From Candidatus Limisoma faecipullorum (lineage in GTDB: Bacteria; Bacteroidota; Bacteroidia; Bacteroidales; Muribaculaceae): a DNA stretch of 37,703 nucleotides. This document shows, in pieces, positions 28,204-35,879 of the stretch (its first letter is position 1; the number at the start of each line of letters is the position of its first letter). The stretch lies in the NCBI GenBank assembly GCA_017694955.1, contig JADIMC010000114.1:1-37703 (forward strand), written 5' to 3'. The notes beneath the pieces are model-generated. The model made no database searches. It had not been told where the DNA came from and saw only the letters and a list, made by a program, of their open reading frames with translations. The position numbers and the translations under genes were made by a program.

Positions 28204-29585
28204 AGCGTGTCTTGTTTCAATTGTTCGATAAAGCGGTCGATGCGGTGAAGCTCCGCAGGGATGTCGATGCTTTGCGGACAATGCTCCACACATTGACGGC
28301 AGCCGGTGCAGTGGTCGGCCTGCCGCAATTTAGGCACACTGCGGTCGTAGCTTATCAGATACGTCCGGCGCATCTTTTCATAACCATCGTCTTTACGGCT
28401 CTTGGGCACATTGCCCTCGTTGACGCACTTGTTGTAGTGCAGCAATATCGCCGGAATGTCGATTCCGTAGGGACATGGCATACAGTACTTGCAGTCGTTG
28501 CAGGGTATTGTCGGATATTTCAACATCAGTTGTGCCGTTTCCTCCAAATAGTCATAATCATCCTGGGTCAGAGGCGTGAGCGGAGAATATGTGAGTATGT
28601 TATCCTGAAGATGTTCCATATAGGTCATGCCGCTCAATATGGTAAGCACATCTTCGTGAGAACCGGCGAACCGGAACGCCCACGATGCTACGCTGTCCTC
28701 CGGGCGTCGCTGTTTCAGGCGCGCCACAATATGCTCTGGCACATTCGACAGGCGTCCTCCAAGCAGAGGCTCCATTATAATGGCCGGTATTCCGCGCTTG
28801 ACAAGCTCTCCATAAAGGTATTCGGCATTGACATTCGCTCCAGATGCGTGACGCCAGTCAACGTAGTTTAGCTGTATCTGTACGAAGTCCCAATGCACTT
28901 TGTCGTGCATGGCAAGCACTTCGTCGAACACGTCCACCGTGCCATGGAACGAAAATCCGAGATTGCGGATGCGCCCGGCTTCACGTTCTTTCATAAGGTA
29001 GTCAATCATACCGTTCTCGATATAGCGCTTGCGGAATGTCTCTATGCCACCGTTGCCGATAGAGTGTAGCAAATAATAGTCAATGTAGTCCGTCTGCAAG
29101 TCCTTGAACGACTGGCGGTACATTTCTATTGAATTTTCACGGGTGTAATTTGAGAAGTTCGACAGTTTTGTCGCCAAATAATAAGATTCGCGCGGATAGC
29201 GGCTCAATGCTATTCCGGTGGATTTCTCCGACCACCCTTGCACATAGACTGGCGAGGTGTCGAAATAGTTTACTCCGTGCTTTATGGCGTAGTCCACCAG
29301 CTCGTTGACTGTATCTTGGTCGATTATGTCGCCGTTGCCGTCAGGCGACGGGATTGTCGGCCAGCGCATGCATCCGTATCCGAGCAGCGACACCCGGTCG
29401 CCTTTCGGCGATGTGCGGTAGGTCATCTTGTCGGTTGGAATCTGCCTTGCGGCTTTTGTTGAAGATGATTTCTCTGTGCCGGAGGTGCATCCGTAAAGGG
29501 CGGCTGCCGATGTCGCTGTGCCTATTCCTACTATTTTAAGGAATTTGCGGCGGCTTATATTCTTGTCTTTGTTGCTGTTTTCCAT
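28200..29585 (-). CDS. Twin-arginine aldo-keto reductase with two C-terminal [4Fe-4S] sites
   Basis: The 461-residue protein starts with a twin-arginine signal (ISRRKFLKIVGIGTATSAA), followed by LYGCTSG, which could also act as a lipobox. The aldo-keto reductase barrel covers about residues 50-350, and the catalytic set is present: Asp and Tyr in YFDTSPVY, Lys in LATKLS, His in YYLLHS. Two ferredoxin-type motifs close it, CNDCKYCMPCPYGIDIP and CTGCRQCVEHCPQSIDIP. Export would place it away from NADPH, so electrons probably come through Fe-S clusters, perhaps from the NapGH-like protein encoded 12 bases upstream. Substrate unknown. Its stop overlaps the DUF1893 start. Confidence 0.85.
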   Translation of the reverse strand: MENSNKDKNISRRKFLKIVGIGTATSAAALYGCTSGTEKSSSTKAARQIPTDKMTYRTSPKGDRVSLLGYGCMRWPTIPSPDGNGDIIDQDTVNELVDYAIKHGVNYFDTSPVYVQGWSEKSTGIALSRYPRESYYLATKLSNFSNYTRENSIEMYRQSFKDLQTDYIDYYLLHSIGNGGIETFRKRYIENGMIDYLMKEREAGRIRNLGFSFHGTVDVFDEVLAMHDKVHWDFVQIQLNYVDWRHASGANVNAEYLYGELVKRGIPAIIMEPLLGGRLSNVPEHIVARLKQRRPEDSVASWAFRFAGSHEDVLTILSGMTYMEHLQDNILTYSPLTPLTQDDYDYLEETAQLMLKYPTIPCNDCKYCMPCPYGIDIPAILLHYNKCVNEGNVPKSRKDDGYEKMRRTYLISYDRSVPKLRQADHCTGCRQCVEHCPQSIDIPAELHRIDRFIEQLKQDTL

Positions 29586-29597
29586 AATCAGTTGCTT

Positions 29598-31073
29598 TTA
29601 TATTGTTCTGTGGCGTTCGTGCCCTTCTACGTAAATAGCGCTGAACGGACGTGCCGGGCATAGATTCTCACAAGCTCCGCAGCCTATGCAACGCTCGATG
29701 TTGACTACCGGAATTTTAAGGGATTTCGGGTCATTCGCGTCGCGAGGCACCATCTGTATCGCTCCTGACGGGCAATGGCGGGCGCAATTTCCGCACTCCA
29801 CGCCGTCGGTTTCCACGATGCAGTTGGCTCTCACCCATACGGCGTGGCCTATTTGTATAGCAGTCTTTTCCTCTTTAGTAATCGGCTTGATTGCCCCTGC
29901 CGGACACACCTCAGAACATTTCACGCATTCGGGACGGCAATAACCGCGCTCGTAGCTCATTTCCGGCTGCATCAGAGTCAGCAATCCGCCAGAGGGACGC
30001 AGCACCTGGTTAGGGCATACTGATACGCAGAGCTGACAGGCAGTGCAATGCTGTGAGAAGTGCTTTATCCCAAGCGAGCCAGGAGGAGTGATGCGTGTGG
30101 CGCGTTCGGGTATTTTTTTGTCTTCTATTGCAGCAAGACCTCCATCGACTTTCTTTTCTTGTGCCTCTATCAATCCTGTGGTGGCTACTATCGCAGCGGT
30201 AGAGACAAATGTGCGGCGCGAGCTGTCGATTGCTTTCTCTTTTTTCTCGACAGGACGTCGGGCGATGCGGTAAGATATGGCATTGTGAGTGCATTCGTCG
30301 ATGCAGTCGAAGCAGTCAACGCAGCGGCTGTAGTCGATTTTGTGGTTTTTCGAGTCGATGCAAGCAGCCTTGCATTTTCTTGCGCATAAGTTGCAGCTTA
30401 TGCATTTGTCTTCATCGATTGAAATTTTCATTAATGAAAATCGAGAGAGGAATCCAAGCACTGTGCCGACAGGGCATATGGTGTTGCAATAAGAGCGTCC
30501 GTTGCGCCAGGCAAGTATGAATACAATCACAAGCACAGCGGCTGCAATAATCATTGTGGGCAGGCTTCTCAGCCACACATCGGCAGAATAGAACGCATAG
30601 CTGTCGGCGCGCTCGGCGAAGTAGGCGAGCAGGTTGTTGCACCACAGATAGACAGGTTGCAGGAATGAATTCGCTATTCGCCCGAATGAGGCGTAAGGGT
30701 CAAGCAATGCGGCAAGGGAGCCGATTCCTGCCACGCAAGCGATAACGAACACTGCCAATAAAATATAACGCAGCCATTGTTTTGCCGGTGAATAGTTGTA
30801 GGGCAGTTTCTTCCCACGCTTGCCGAACCTGGCTATTATGTCCTGCATCACTCCTAACGGGCATATGACAGAGCAATATATGCGCCCGAAAATGAGGGTG
30901 ATGATAACGAGCGCGGCGATAATTGCTACATTCAGTGCAAGGATGGCGGGAATGAATTGGATTTTTGCCATCCAGCCCAGCCATGCGTGTGCAGTCCCGG
31001 TAAAATCGAGAAACAGCAATGTTGTCCCGATGAAAAACAGGATTGCGATAGTTAACCGTATTTTACGTAACAT
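29598..31073 (-). CDS. Membrane polyferredoxin, NapH-NapG-like fusion
   Basis: The 491-residue protein has an N-terminal NapH-like half with several membrane helices and two CxxxCP motifs (CSVICPLG, CNTICPVG), as in electron carriers that draw from quinols. Two [4Fe-4S] motifs follow (CISCNLCARKC and CVDCFDCIDEC). Near residue 286 SSRRTFVSTAAIVATTGL reads as an internal twin-arginine segment. The C-terminal half then holds four more clusters, CTACQLCVSVCP, CRPECVKCSEVCP, CGNCARHCP and CIGCGACENLCP, the layout of NapG. So one chain joins the two halves of a quinol-oxidising relay. It is the first gene of the operon and likely feeds the reductase behind it. Confidence 0.85.
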   Translation of the reverse strand: MLRKIRLTIAILFFIGTTLLFLDFTGTAHAWLGWMAKIQFIPAILALNVAIIAALVIITLIFGRIYCSVICPLGVMQDIIARFGKRGKKLPYNYSPAKQWLRYILLAVFVIACVAGIGSLAALLDPYASFGRIANSFLQPVYLWCNNLLAYFAERADSYAFYSADVWLRSLPTMIIAAAVLVIVFILAWRNGRSYCNTICPVGTVLGFLSRFSLMKISIDEDKCISCNLCARKCKAACIDSKNHKIDYSRCVDCFDCIDECTHNAISYRIARRPVEKKEKAIDSSRRTFVSTAAIVATTGLIEAQEKKVDGGLAAIEDKKIPERATRITPPGSLGIKHFSQHCTACQLCVSVCPNQVLRPSGGLLTLMQPEMSYERGYCRPECVKCSEVCPAGAIKPITKEEKTAIQIGHAVWVRANCIVETDGVECGNCARHCPSGAIQMVPRDANDPKSLKIPVVNIERCIGCGACENLCPARPFSAIYVEGHERHRTI

Positions 31074-31193
31074 ATTAATTAAGGATTTACAGCTGCAAAA
31101 TTAAGCAAGTTTCCGCCTTTTGCAAGCGGAACTTGCCTGAAATTACCATATTGGAACCTAAATACATTTAAAAATAGCTTTTGTTAATTGCGA

Positions 31194-31201
31194 CAAAGAT
31201 A
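31194..31201 (-). promoter_or_regulatory. -7 element for the NapGH-like operon
   Basis: The minus strand reads TATCTTTG, an exact TAnnTTTG match, with ATTG at 31218-31221 as an imperfect -33 box 16 bases away. It implies a leader of about 115 bases before the start codon at 31073, in which I see no clear structure. Confidence 0.4.
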
Positions 31202-31301
31202 ATATGTTATTGAATGACAATTAATACCCGAATTACAGATTGATTTATCAATTTTGCTGATTTTGAAACGAGAGTAAAAGTTTGGTGCGTAGATTCCGGG
31301 T

Positions 31302-31333
31302 GTTGCAGATATGAAAAATGTTGCATATCTTTG
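31302..31333 (+). promoter_or_regulatory. Promoter of rpsU
   Basis: GTTG at 31302-31305 and TATCTTTG at 31326-31333 are 20 bases apart, fitting the Bacteroidetes consensus. The transcript would start near 31340, giving an unusually long leader of about 190 bases. TTGCAACC (31331-31338) is repeated inverted as GGTTGCAA at 31355-31362. Confidence 0.6.
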
Positions 31334-31339
31334 CAACCG

Positions 31340-31528
31340 CATAAAATGAAAGGAGGTTGCAAAACCTATTTATCAGATATTGAGAAGAATATATAACGAC
31401 AATGTGCGGCGATTGAGAGCCGCATCCTTATGAAGCGTTGGCGGCGCTGGCTTCATAAGTGCTTTTTATGCAGGAATGTGCCGCAAATAAAATAAGAATA
31501 GATTAAAAAAACAAAGGATTATAATAAA
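31340..31528 (+). promoter_or_regulatory. Structured 5' leader of rpsU (possible ribosomal-protein autoregulatory element)
   Basis: The leader can fold into a series of elements. AGGTT-GCAA-AACCT (31354-31367) is a GNRA-tetraloop hairpin. TGCGGC (31405-31410) pairs with GCCGCA (31419-31424). CTTATGAAGC (31427-31436) pairs with GCTTCATAAG (31450-31459), 10 perfect bp. The loop of this last hairpin has GCGGC (31441-31445), which can pair with GCCGC at 31480-31484 as a pseudoknot; that same GCCGCA could instead pair with 31405-31410. AAAGGAGG at 31349-31356 is a full anti-Shine-Dalgarno complement, inside a 16-codon frame from 31346. Regulation by bS21 or ribosome state is inference. Confidence 0.5.
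31346..31396 (+). CDS. Possible 16-codon upstream ORF in the rpsU leader
   Basis: ATG at 31346 opens MKGGCKTYLSDIEKNI and stops at TAA 31394-31396, just before the first strong stem of the leader. The predicted transcript start is only about 6 bases upstream, so it would be nearly leaderless. It may be chance; it is listed because a leader peptide before competing stems is a known attenuation layout. Confidence 0.2.
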   Translation: MKGGCKTYLSDIEKNI

Positions 31529-31720
31529 ATGATTATTGTACAAGTAAAGGAAGGCGAGAACATAGAAAAAGCCCTCAAGAAGTTTAAAAGAAAATTTGAA
31601 AAGACAGGTGTCGTTAAGGAGTTGCGTGCCCGCCAGGCATTTGAGAAGCCGTCGGTTACGAACCGCAAGAAGATGATGAAGGCCATCTACGTGCAGAAAT
31701 TGCGCAACGCTGAAGAATAA
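31529..31720 (+). CDS. rpsU: 30S ribosomal protein bS21
   Basis: The 63-residue protein is a full-length bS21: IIVQVKEGENIEKALKKFKR at the start, then RKFEKTGVVKELRARQAFEKP and a basic tail ending KLRNAEE. bS21 sits on the small-subunit platform near the 3' end of 16S rRNA. In Flavobacterium ribosomes it helps hide the anti-Shine-Dalgarno sequence, and rpsU is translated through its own Shine-Dalgarno sequence there. Here AAAGGA at 31513-31518 lies at suitable aligned spacing from the ATG, which fits the same scheme. Confidence 0.97.
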   Translation: MIIVQVKEGENIEKALKKFKRKFEKTGVVKELRARQAFEKPSVTNRKKMMKAIYVQKLRNAEE

Positions 31721-31733
31721 TTTTCGTAATTTA

Positions 31734-31765
31734 TTTGCAATAACAGAAAACTTTTCATATTTTCG
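31734..31765 (+). promoter_or_regulatory. Promoter of the xer recombinase gene
   Basis: TTTG at 31734-31737 and TATTTTCG at 31758-31765 (7 of 8 to TAnnTTTG) are 20 bases apart. Transcription from about 31772 excludes the GTG at 31765 and supports the ATG at 31786 as start codon. Confidence 0.5.
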
Positions 31766-31785
31766 TGGATGTAAACACGAAAATT

Positions 31786-32679
31786 ATGGGAATCGAAGGT
31801 TTCTTAAGATATTTACGGTATGAGCTGAATTATTCGGTTCATACCGTTTTGTCTTATTCCAACGATTTGTACCAGTTTTCCGATTTTCTGACAGGCGGTA
31901 AGGGGGAATTCGATCCGGCGTCGGTTACTGTGGCTGATGTTCGCTCATGGGTGTTCCGGATGTCGGAGTCTGGATTGGCTGTCAGGACCATTCGCCGCAA
32001 GGTGCAGGCGCTGCGTGCTTATTACAAGTTGCTTATGAAGCGCGGTGTTGTTGCAGACAGCCCTGTTGACGACATACCGATGGCAAGGATTCCGCAGGTG
32101 TTGCCGTCGTTTGTCAGGGAAAACGGAATGGATAAAGTGCTTGACACGGAATTCGACAGCACTGATTTTGAATCGGTACGCGACCGCTTGATAGTGGCGA
32201 TGCTTTATGAGACTGGGATGCGCCGGGCGGAATTGATTTCTTTGAAAAATTCCGACGTAAATACGGATTCTTGTGAACTAAAAGTACATGGAAAGCGTAA
32301 TAAAGATAGGATAGTGCCTTTCGGAAATGAGCTGAAGAGCCTTGTGACTCTTTATCGGGAGTTGAGAAAGGAGCAGCCCGGGAGCGGGTTGGAGGAGCTG
32401 TTCATCACCAGGAAAGGGCATCCGCTGTATCCGTCGTTAGTATATAATGTGGTGACGGAAGCGCTTTCGCCGGTTACTTCGGCAAAACGGTCGCCCCACA
32501 CGTTGCGCCACTCGTTTGCTTCGGTGATGCTCAACAATGGCGCTGACCTCAATAGCGTAAAGGAGATGTTGGGACATGAGTCGCTTGCCACTACGCAGGT
32601 CTATACTCATATCACATACAGTGAACTGAAACAAAACTACAAACACGCCCATCCAAGGGCATTAAAAAAAGGAGGGTAA
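31786..32679 (+). CDS. XerC/XerD-type tyrosine recombinase
   Basis: The 297-residue protein has a SAM-like N-terminal core-binding domain (GFLRYLRYELNYSVHTVLSY) and a catalytic domain with the tyrosine-recombinase residues: Arg in TGMRRAELISL, the lysine region KVHGKRNKDRIVPF, HTLRHSFASVML, GHES and the nucleophile Tyr in TTQVYTH. Length and order fit XerC or XerD, which resolve chromosome dimers at dif. Its place between rpsU and hpf is the normal Bacteroidales arrangement, so this is a housekeeping enzyme rather than a mobile integrase. Which of XerC or XerD cannot be settled here. The hpf ATG follows after 1 base. Confidence 0.9.
   Translation: MGIEGFLRYLRYELNYSVHTVLSYSNDLYQFSDFLTGGKGEFDPASVTVADVRSWVFRMSESGLAVRTIRRKVQALRAYYKLLMKRGVVADSPVDDIPMARIPQVLPSFVRENGMDKVLDTEFDSTDFESVRDRLIVAMLYETGMRRAELISLKNSDVNTDSCELKVHGKRNKDRIVPFGNELKSLVTLYRELRKEQPGSGLEELFITRKGHPLYPSLVYNVVTEALSPVTSAKRSPHTLRHSFASVMLNNGADLNSVKEMLGHESLATTQVYTHITYSELKQNYKHAHPRALKKGG
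32668..32676 (+). promoter_or_regulatory. Perfect Shine-Dalgarno sequence of hpf
   Basis: AAAGGAGGG at 32668-32676 covers the full anti-Shine-Dalgarno complement with about 5 bases to the ATG at 32681. It lies within the last codons of the recombinase gene. Strong sites of this kind are rare in Bacteroidota, and most genes of this window have none. Confidence 0.8.
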
Positions 32680-32680
32680 C

Positions 32681-32977
32681 ATGGAAGTGAAAATTAAAGC
32701 CATCCATTTCGATGCAACTGCAAAGTTGGAGGAATTTATCAACAAGAAAGCGCAGAAACTGGCGCGTCGTAACGAAGCAATTGCCACGTTTGACGTGACG
32801 CTGAAGGTCGTTAAGCCGGAGACCTCTATGAACAAGGAGGCTGCAATCAAGTTGACTGTTCCTAATTGTGAGGATTTGTTCGCGTCAAAAATCGCCGACA
32901 CTTTCGAGGAGGCAGTCGATTTGGCAATCGACGCTCTTGATCGTCAGTTGGTGAAAATCAAAGATAAGAAGAAGTAA
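32681..32977 (+). CDS. hpf: Ribosome hibernation-promoting factor (HPF/RaiA family, short form)
   Basis: The 98-residue protein has the beta-alpha-beta-beta-beta-alpha fold of short HPF/YfiA: VKIKAIHFDATAKLEEFINK, then KLARRNEAIATFDVTLKVVK and a helix DTFEEAVDLAIDALDRQLVK, with a lysine-rich end. Such proteins bind the decoding centre and tRNA sites of the 30S subunit to silence idle ribosomes in stationary phase. It is co-transcribed with the recombinase and closed by a strong terminator. The long C-terminal domain of long HPF is absent. Confidence 0.93.
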   Translation: MEVKIKAIHFDATAKLEEFINKKAQKLARRNEAIATFDVTLKVVKPETSMNKEAAIKLTVPNCEDLFASKIADTFEEAVDLAIDALDRQLVKIKDKKK

Positions 32978-33004
32978 GCCGCGCCAATTGCGGAAGAAAT
33001 GTGG

Positions 33005-33033
33005 GCGGCGCGCCATTTCGGTGCGCCGCTTTT
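33005..33033 (+). terminator. Intrinsic terminator after hpf
   Basis: GCGGCGC (33005-33011) pairs with GCGCCGC (33023-33029), extended inward by GCC/GGT pairs, and is followed by TTTT. It ends the rpsU-xer-hpf group. The 200 bases to the next promoter are AT-rich and show nothing else. Confidence 0.85.
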
Positions 33034-33242
33034 GTTGGAAGAGGGGAAGGCTTCGCTCAATGTAATAATGTCTCGCGACAGTTTTTTATGACTATTTCGG
33101 GCGGGACTTCGATGTTTTTTTGGTGAGGACTATATATAATAATGTGTGAGTTTGCAAAGTCGGCTGGTTTGCTATGTTTTTGCGATAGCGGACAAAAAGT
33201 TGTGGAAATAGGGTGATTTTTTGAAAAATAAGTGCGAAATAT

Positions 33243-33272
33243 TTTGGATGTAAAAAAAAATGCCTAACTTTG
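33243..33272 (+). promoter_or_regulatory. Promoter of the tRNA-tuf operon
   Basis: TTTG at 33243-33246 and TAACTTTG at 33265-33272 are 18 bases apart. The transcript would begin near 33279, about 40 bases before the first tRNA. No further exact promoter was seen between the tRNAs and rplK, so it may drive the whole cluster. Confidence 0.65.
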
Positions 33273-33317
33273 CAGTCGCTTTCAGTCTTGCGCAACGGCG
33301 CAAACTATTGAAAAAAC

Positions 33318-33391
33318 GCCTCTTTAGCTCAGTTGGCCAGAGCACGTGATTTGTAATCTCGGGGTCGTTGGTTCGAATCCGACAAGAGGCT
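33318..33391 (+). tRNA. tRNA-Thr (anticodon TGT)
   Basis: The 74-base tRNA has acceptor GCCTCTT/AAGAGGC, loop TTTGTAA with anticodon TGT (reads ACA and related codons) and the GTTCGAATC T-loop. The anticodon stem CGTGA/TCTCG has one T-T mismatch. CCA is not encoded. Confidence 0.95.
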
Positions 33392-33405
33392 CAAGACGGA
33401 AGCAA

Positions 33406-33488
33406 GGGCGAATACCAGAGTGGCCAAATGGGGCAGACTGTAAATCTGCTGGCTTATGCCTTCGGTGGTTCGAATCCATCTTCGCCCA
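33406..33488 (+). tRNA. tRNA-Tyr (anticodon GTA)
   Basis: The 83-base class II tRNA has acceptor GGGCGAA/TTCGCCC, anticodon stem GCAGA/TCTGC around CTGTAAA (anticodon GTA) and a long variable arm, as expected for bacterial tRNA-Tyr. CCA is not encoded. Confidence 0.95.
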
Positions 33489-33499
33489 CAACACAACCC

Positions 33500-33572
33500 G
33501 CGGAAGTAGCTCAGTTGATAGAGCATCAGCCTTCCAAGCTGAGGGTCGCGAGTTTGAGCCTCGTCTTCCGCT
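33500..33572 (+). tRNA. tRNA-Gly (anticodon TCC)
   Basis: The 73-base tRNA has acceptor GCGGAAG/CTTCCGC and anticodon stem TCAGC/GCTGA around CTTCCAA, anticodon TCC, reading GGA and GGG. The T-loop reads TTTGAGC. CCA is not encoded. Confidence 0.95.
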
Positions 33573-33580
33573 CTAATTAT

Positions 33581-33652
<72 letters not shown>

Positions 33653-33709
33653 CAAGTGTAATAGGAAAAATATAATAGAATTAGTTAAACATAAACAAAA
33701 GATAAAGTT

Positions 33710-34903
33710 ATGGCTAAAGAGAAATTTGAAAGGACCAAACCGCATGTTAACATCGGTACTATCGGTCACGTTGACCACGGTAAAACTACTTTGACCGCTG
33801 CCATTACGAAAGTTTTGGCTGAAAGAGGTTTCACTAAGTCGGACGAGGTGAAGTCTTTCGACCAGATTGACAATGCGCCGGAAGAAAAGGAGCGTGGTAT
33901 CACAATCAACACTTCGCACGTTGAGTATGAAACTGCAAAACGCCACTATGCGCACGTTGACTGCCCGGGACACGCCGACTATGTGAAGAACATGGTAACT
34001 GGTGCCGCTCAGATGGACGGTGCAATCATCGTGGTTGCCGCTACTGACGGTCCGATGCCTCAGACTCGTGAGCATATCCTTTTGGCTCGCCAAGTAAACG
34101 TTCCGCGCTTGGTTGTATTCTTGAACAAGTGCGATATGGTTGACGACGAGGAGATGTTCGAGCTCGTTGAGATGGAAATGCGTGACCTTCTTTCGGCTTA
34201 TGACTATGACGGCGACAATACTCCTATCATCCGTGGCTCTGCTCTCGGCGCTTTGAACGGTGAGAAGAAGTGGGAAGACAAGGTTATGGAGTTGATGGAC
34301 GCTGTTGACGAGTGGATTCCGCTTCCTCCGCGTGACGTTGACAAGCCTTTCTTGATGCCGGTTGAGGACGTGTTCTCTATCACAGGCCGTGGTACTGTTG
34401 TTACAGGCCGTATCGAGGCAGGTCGTGTTAAGGTTGGTGACGAAGTTCAAATCCTTGGCTTGGGCGCAGACAAGAAGTCGGTTGTAACAGGCGTTGAGAT
34501 GTTCCGTAAGATTCTTGACGAAGGTGAAGCTGGTGATAACGTAGGTTTGTTGCTCCGTGGTATCGATAAGAACGAAGTTAAGCGTGGTATGGTTGTTTGC
34601 CATCCGGGACAGGTTAAGCCTCACGATGAATTCAAGGCTCAGGTTTATATCTTGAAGAAAGAGGAAGGTGGCCGTCACACTCCGTTCCACAACCACTATC
34701 GTCCACAATTCTATATCCGTACTCTTGACGTTACAGGCGAGATTACATTGCCGGAGGGCGTAGAGATGGTAATGCCGGGCGACCACGTTACTATCCAAGT
34801 TAAGCTTATCACTCCGGTAGCTTGCGACAAGGGTCTCCGTTTCGCAATCCGTGAGGGTGGACGTACGGTAGGTTCTGGTCAGATCACAGACATCATCGAG
34901 TAA
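33710..34903 (+). CDS. tuf: Elongation factor Tu
   Basis: The 397-residue GTPase has GHVDHGKT (P-loop), the RGITIN switch I threonine, DCPGHADY (switch II) and NKCD (G4), then domains 2 and 3 ending [14 protein letters not shown]. It brings aminoacyl-tRNA to the ribosome. The length is normal for Bacteroidetes EF-Tu. It follows four tRNA genes and precedes tRNA-Trp, the usual arrangement, and its codon use is strongly biased as expected for a very highly expressed gene. Confidence 0.98.
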   Translation: MAKEKFERTKPHVNIGTIGHVDHGKTTLTAAITKVLAERGFTKSDEVKSFDQIDNAPEEKERGITINTSHVEYETAKRHYAHVDCPGHADYVKNMVTGAAQMDGAIIVVAATDGPMPQTREHILLARQVNVPRLVVFLNKCDMVDDEEMFELVEMEMRDLLSAYDYDGDNTPIIRGSALGALNGEKKWEDKVMELMDAVDEWIPLPPRDVDKPFLMPVEDVFSITGRGTVVTGRIEAGRVKVGDEVQILGLGADKKSVVTGVEMFRKILDEGEAGDNVGLLLRGIDKNEVKRGMVVCHPGQVKPHDEFKAQVYILKKEEGGRHTPFHNHYRPQFYIRTLDVTGEITLPEGVEMVMPGDHVTIQVKLITPVACDKGLRFAIREGGRTVGSGQITDIIE

Positions 34904-34928
34904 TACTCGGCGATATAAGATTAACCCC

Positions 34929-34954
34929 AAAGCCGGTTGCGACATACCGGCTTT
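34929..34954 (+). terminator. Hairpin between tuf and tRNA-Trp
   Basis: AAAGCCGG (34929-34936) pairs with CCGGCTTT (34947-34954), 8 bp with a 10-base loop, followed only by GTTT and then directly by the tRNA at 34959. It may be a partial terminator or a processing signal that separates the tuf mRNA from the tRNA. Confidence 0.5.
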
Positions 34955-34958
34955 GTTT

Positions 34959-35031
34959 ACGGGACTAGCTCAGTTGGTAGAGCACCGGTCTCCAAAACCG
35001 GGTGTCGGGAGTTCGAGTCTCTCGTCCCGTG
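34959..35031 (+). tRNA. tRNA-Trp (anticodon CCA)
   Basis: The 73-base tRNA has acceptor ACGGGAC/GTCCCGT with discriminator G, and anticodon stem CCGGT/ACCGG around CTCCAAA, anticodon CCA. CCA end is not encoded. It stands 15 bases before secE, so it must be cut from the transcript. Confidence 0.95.
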
Positions 35032-35046
35032 CAAACAACGAATAAG

Positions 35047-35244
35047 ATGAAACTTTTTAAGAAACTACGTACGGATATTAAGGAATCTTATAACGAATTG
35101 GTTCATAAGGTTTCTTGGCCTACTCGGAGTCAGTTGGTCAACAGCTCGGTGATTGTAATGGTTGCTTCCATCGTTCTTTCGCTGGTTATTTTTGTTGTCG
35201 ATCTGGTGATAGATGAGTTGATGCATATTATTTACAGCATTTAA
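35047..35244 (+). CDS. secE: Preprotein translocase subunit SecE
   Basis: The 65-residue protein is a short SecE with one membrane helix. ESYNELVHKVSWPTRSQLVN is the conserved amphipathic helix and hinge, and SSVIVMVASIVLSLVIFVVD the membrane segment that clamps SecY. The ATG at 35047 gives this; a longer frame would start inside tRNA-Trp. It lies 13 bases before nusG, as in most bacteria. Confidence 0.95.
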   Translation: MKLFKKLRTDIKESYNELVHKVSWPTRSQLVNSSVIVMVASIVLSLVIFVVDLVIDELMHIIYSI

Positions 35245-35257
35245 ACGTTAGGAACAG

Positions 35258-35815
35258 ATGTCGGAAGGTAAGAAAGAATGGTATGTCTTGCGTGCCATCT
35301 CTGGCAAAGAGGCGAAGGTTAAAGAGTTGCTCGATGCGCAGATTAAAAATACTTCCTTGGGAGATTATGTCTCCCAAGTGCTGATTCCTACGGAAAAAAT
35401 CTATTCTACTACAAAGTCTGGAAAGAAGGTCGTGAAAGAGCGTACCCTCTATTCCGGTTATGTCTTTGTAGAGGCTGACTTGCAGGGGGAGGTTATGCAT
35501 ATTCTCCGTAATACGACCAATGTGATTGACTTCCTTGGCGGCAGGGGTGCGGGCTCGAAGCCTGAGCCGTTGCGTCCGGCGGAAGTTACACGTATGCTCG
35601 GAACAGCCGACGAGATGCAAGAGGCGGCTGAAAGCGGTGTTGTCGTTGACTATATGGTCGGTGAGACTGTCAAGGTGAACTATGGACCGTTCTCGGGTAT
35701 GCTTGGTACGATAGAGGAGGTGAATAATGAGAAGAAGAAGCTGAAAGTGATGGTAAGCATCTTCGGACGCAAGACCCCGGTGGAGTTGGAAAATTCGCAA
35801 GTAGAAAGGGAATAG
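35258..35815 (+). CDS. nusG: Transcription termination/antitermination factor NusG
   Basis: The 185-residue protein starts with the NGN domain ([32 protein letters not shown]) and ends with a KOW domain ([20 protein letters not shown]). NusG couples RNA polymerase to the ribosome and Rho. The residues between the domains (about 95-130) are slightly extended. It sits between secE and rplK in the standard order. Confidence 0.96.
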   Translation: MSEGKKEWYVLRAISGKEAKVKELLDAQIKNTSLGDYVSQVLIPTEKIYSTTKSGKKVVKERTLYSGYVFVEADLQGEVMHILRNTTNVIDFLGGRGAGSKPEPLRPAEVTRMLGTADEMQEAAESGVVVDYMVGETVKVNYGPFSGMLGTIEEVNNEKKKLKVMVSIFGRKTPVELENSQVERE

Positions 35816-35879
35816 GCGGTTGTGGTTGCGCACATCGGCTGGTTTTCCTCGATAATTAACTTATCAAAAAAATTAAGAA

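Noticed and set aside
31765..32679. The xer recombinase as a phage or transposon integrase
   Set aside because: It stands in the conserved rpsU-xer-hpf order, has XerC/D length, and there are no attachment-site repeats or mobile genes around it.
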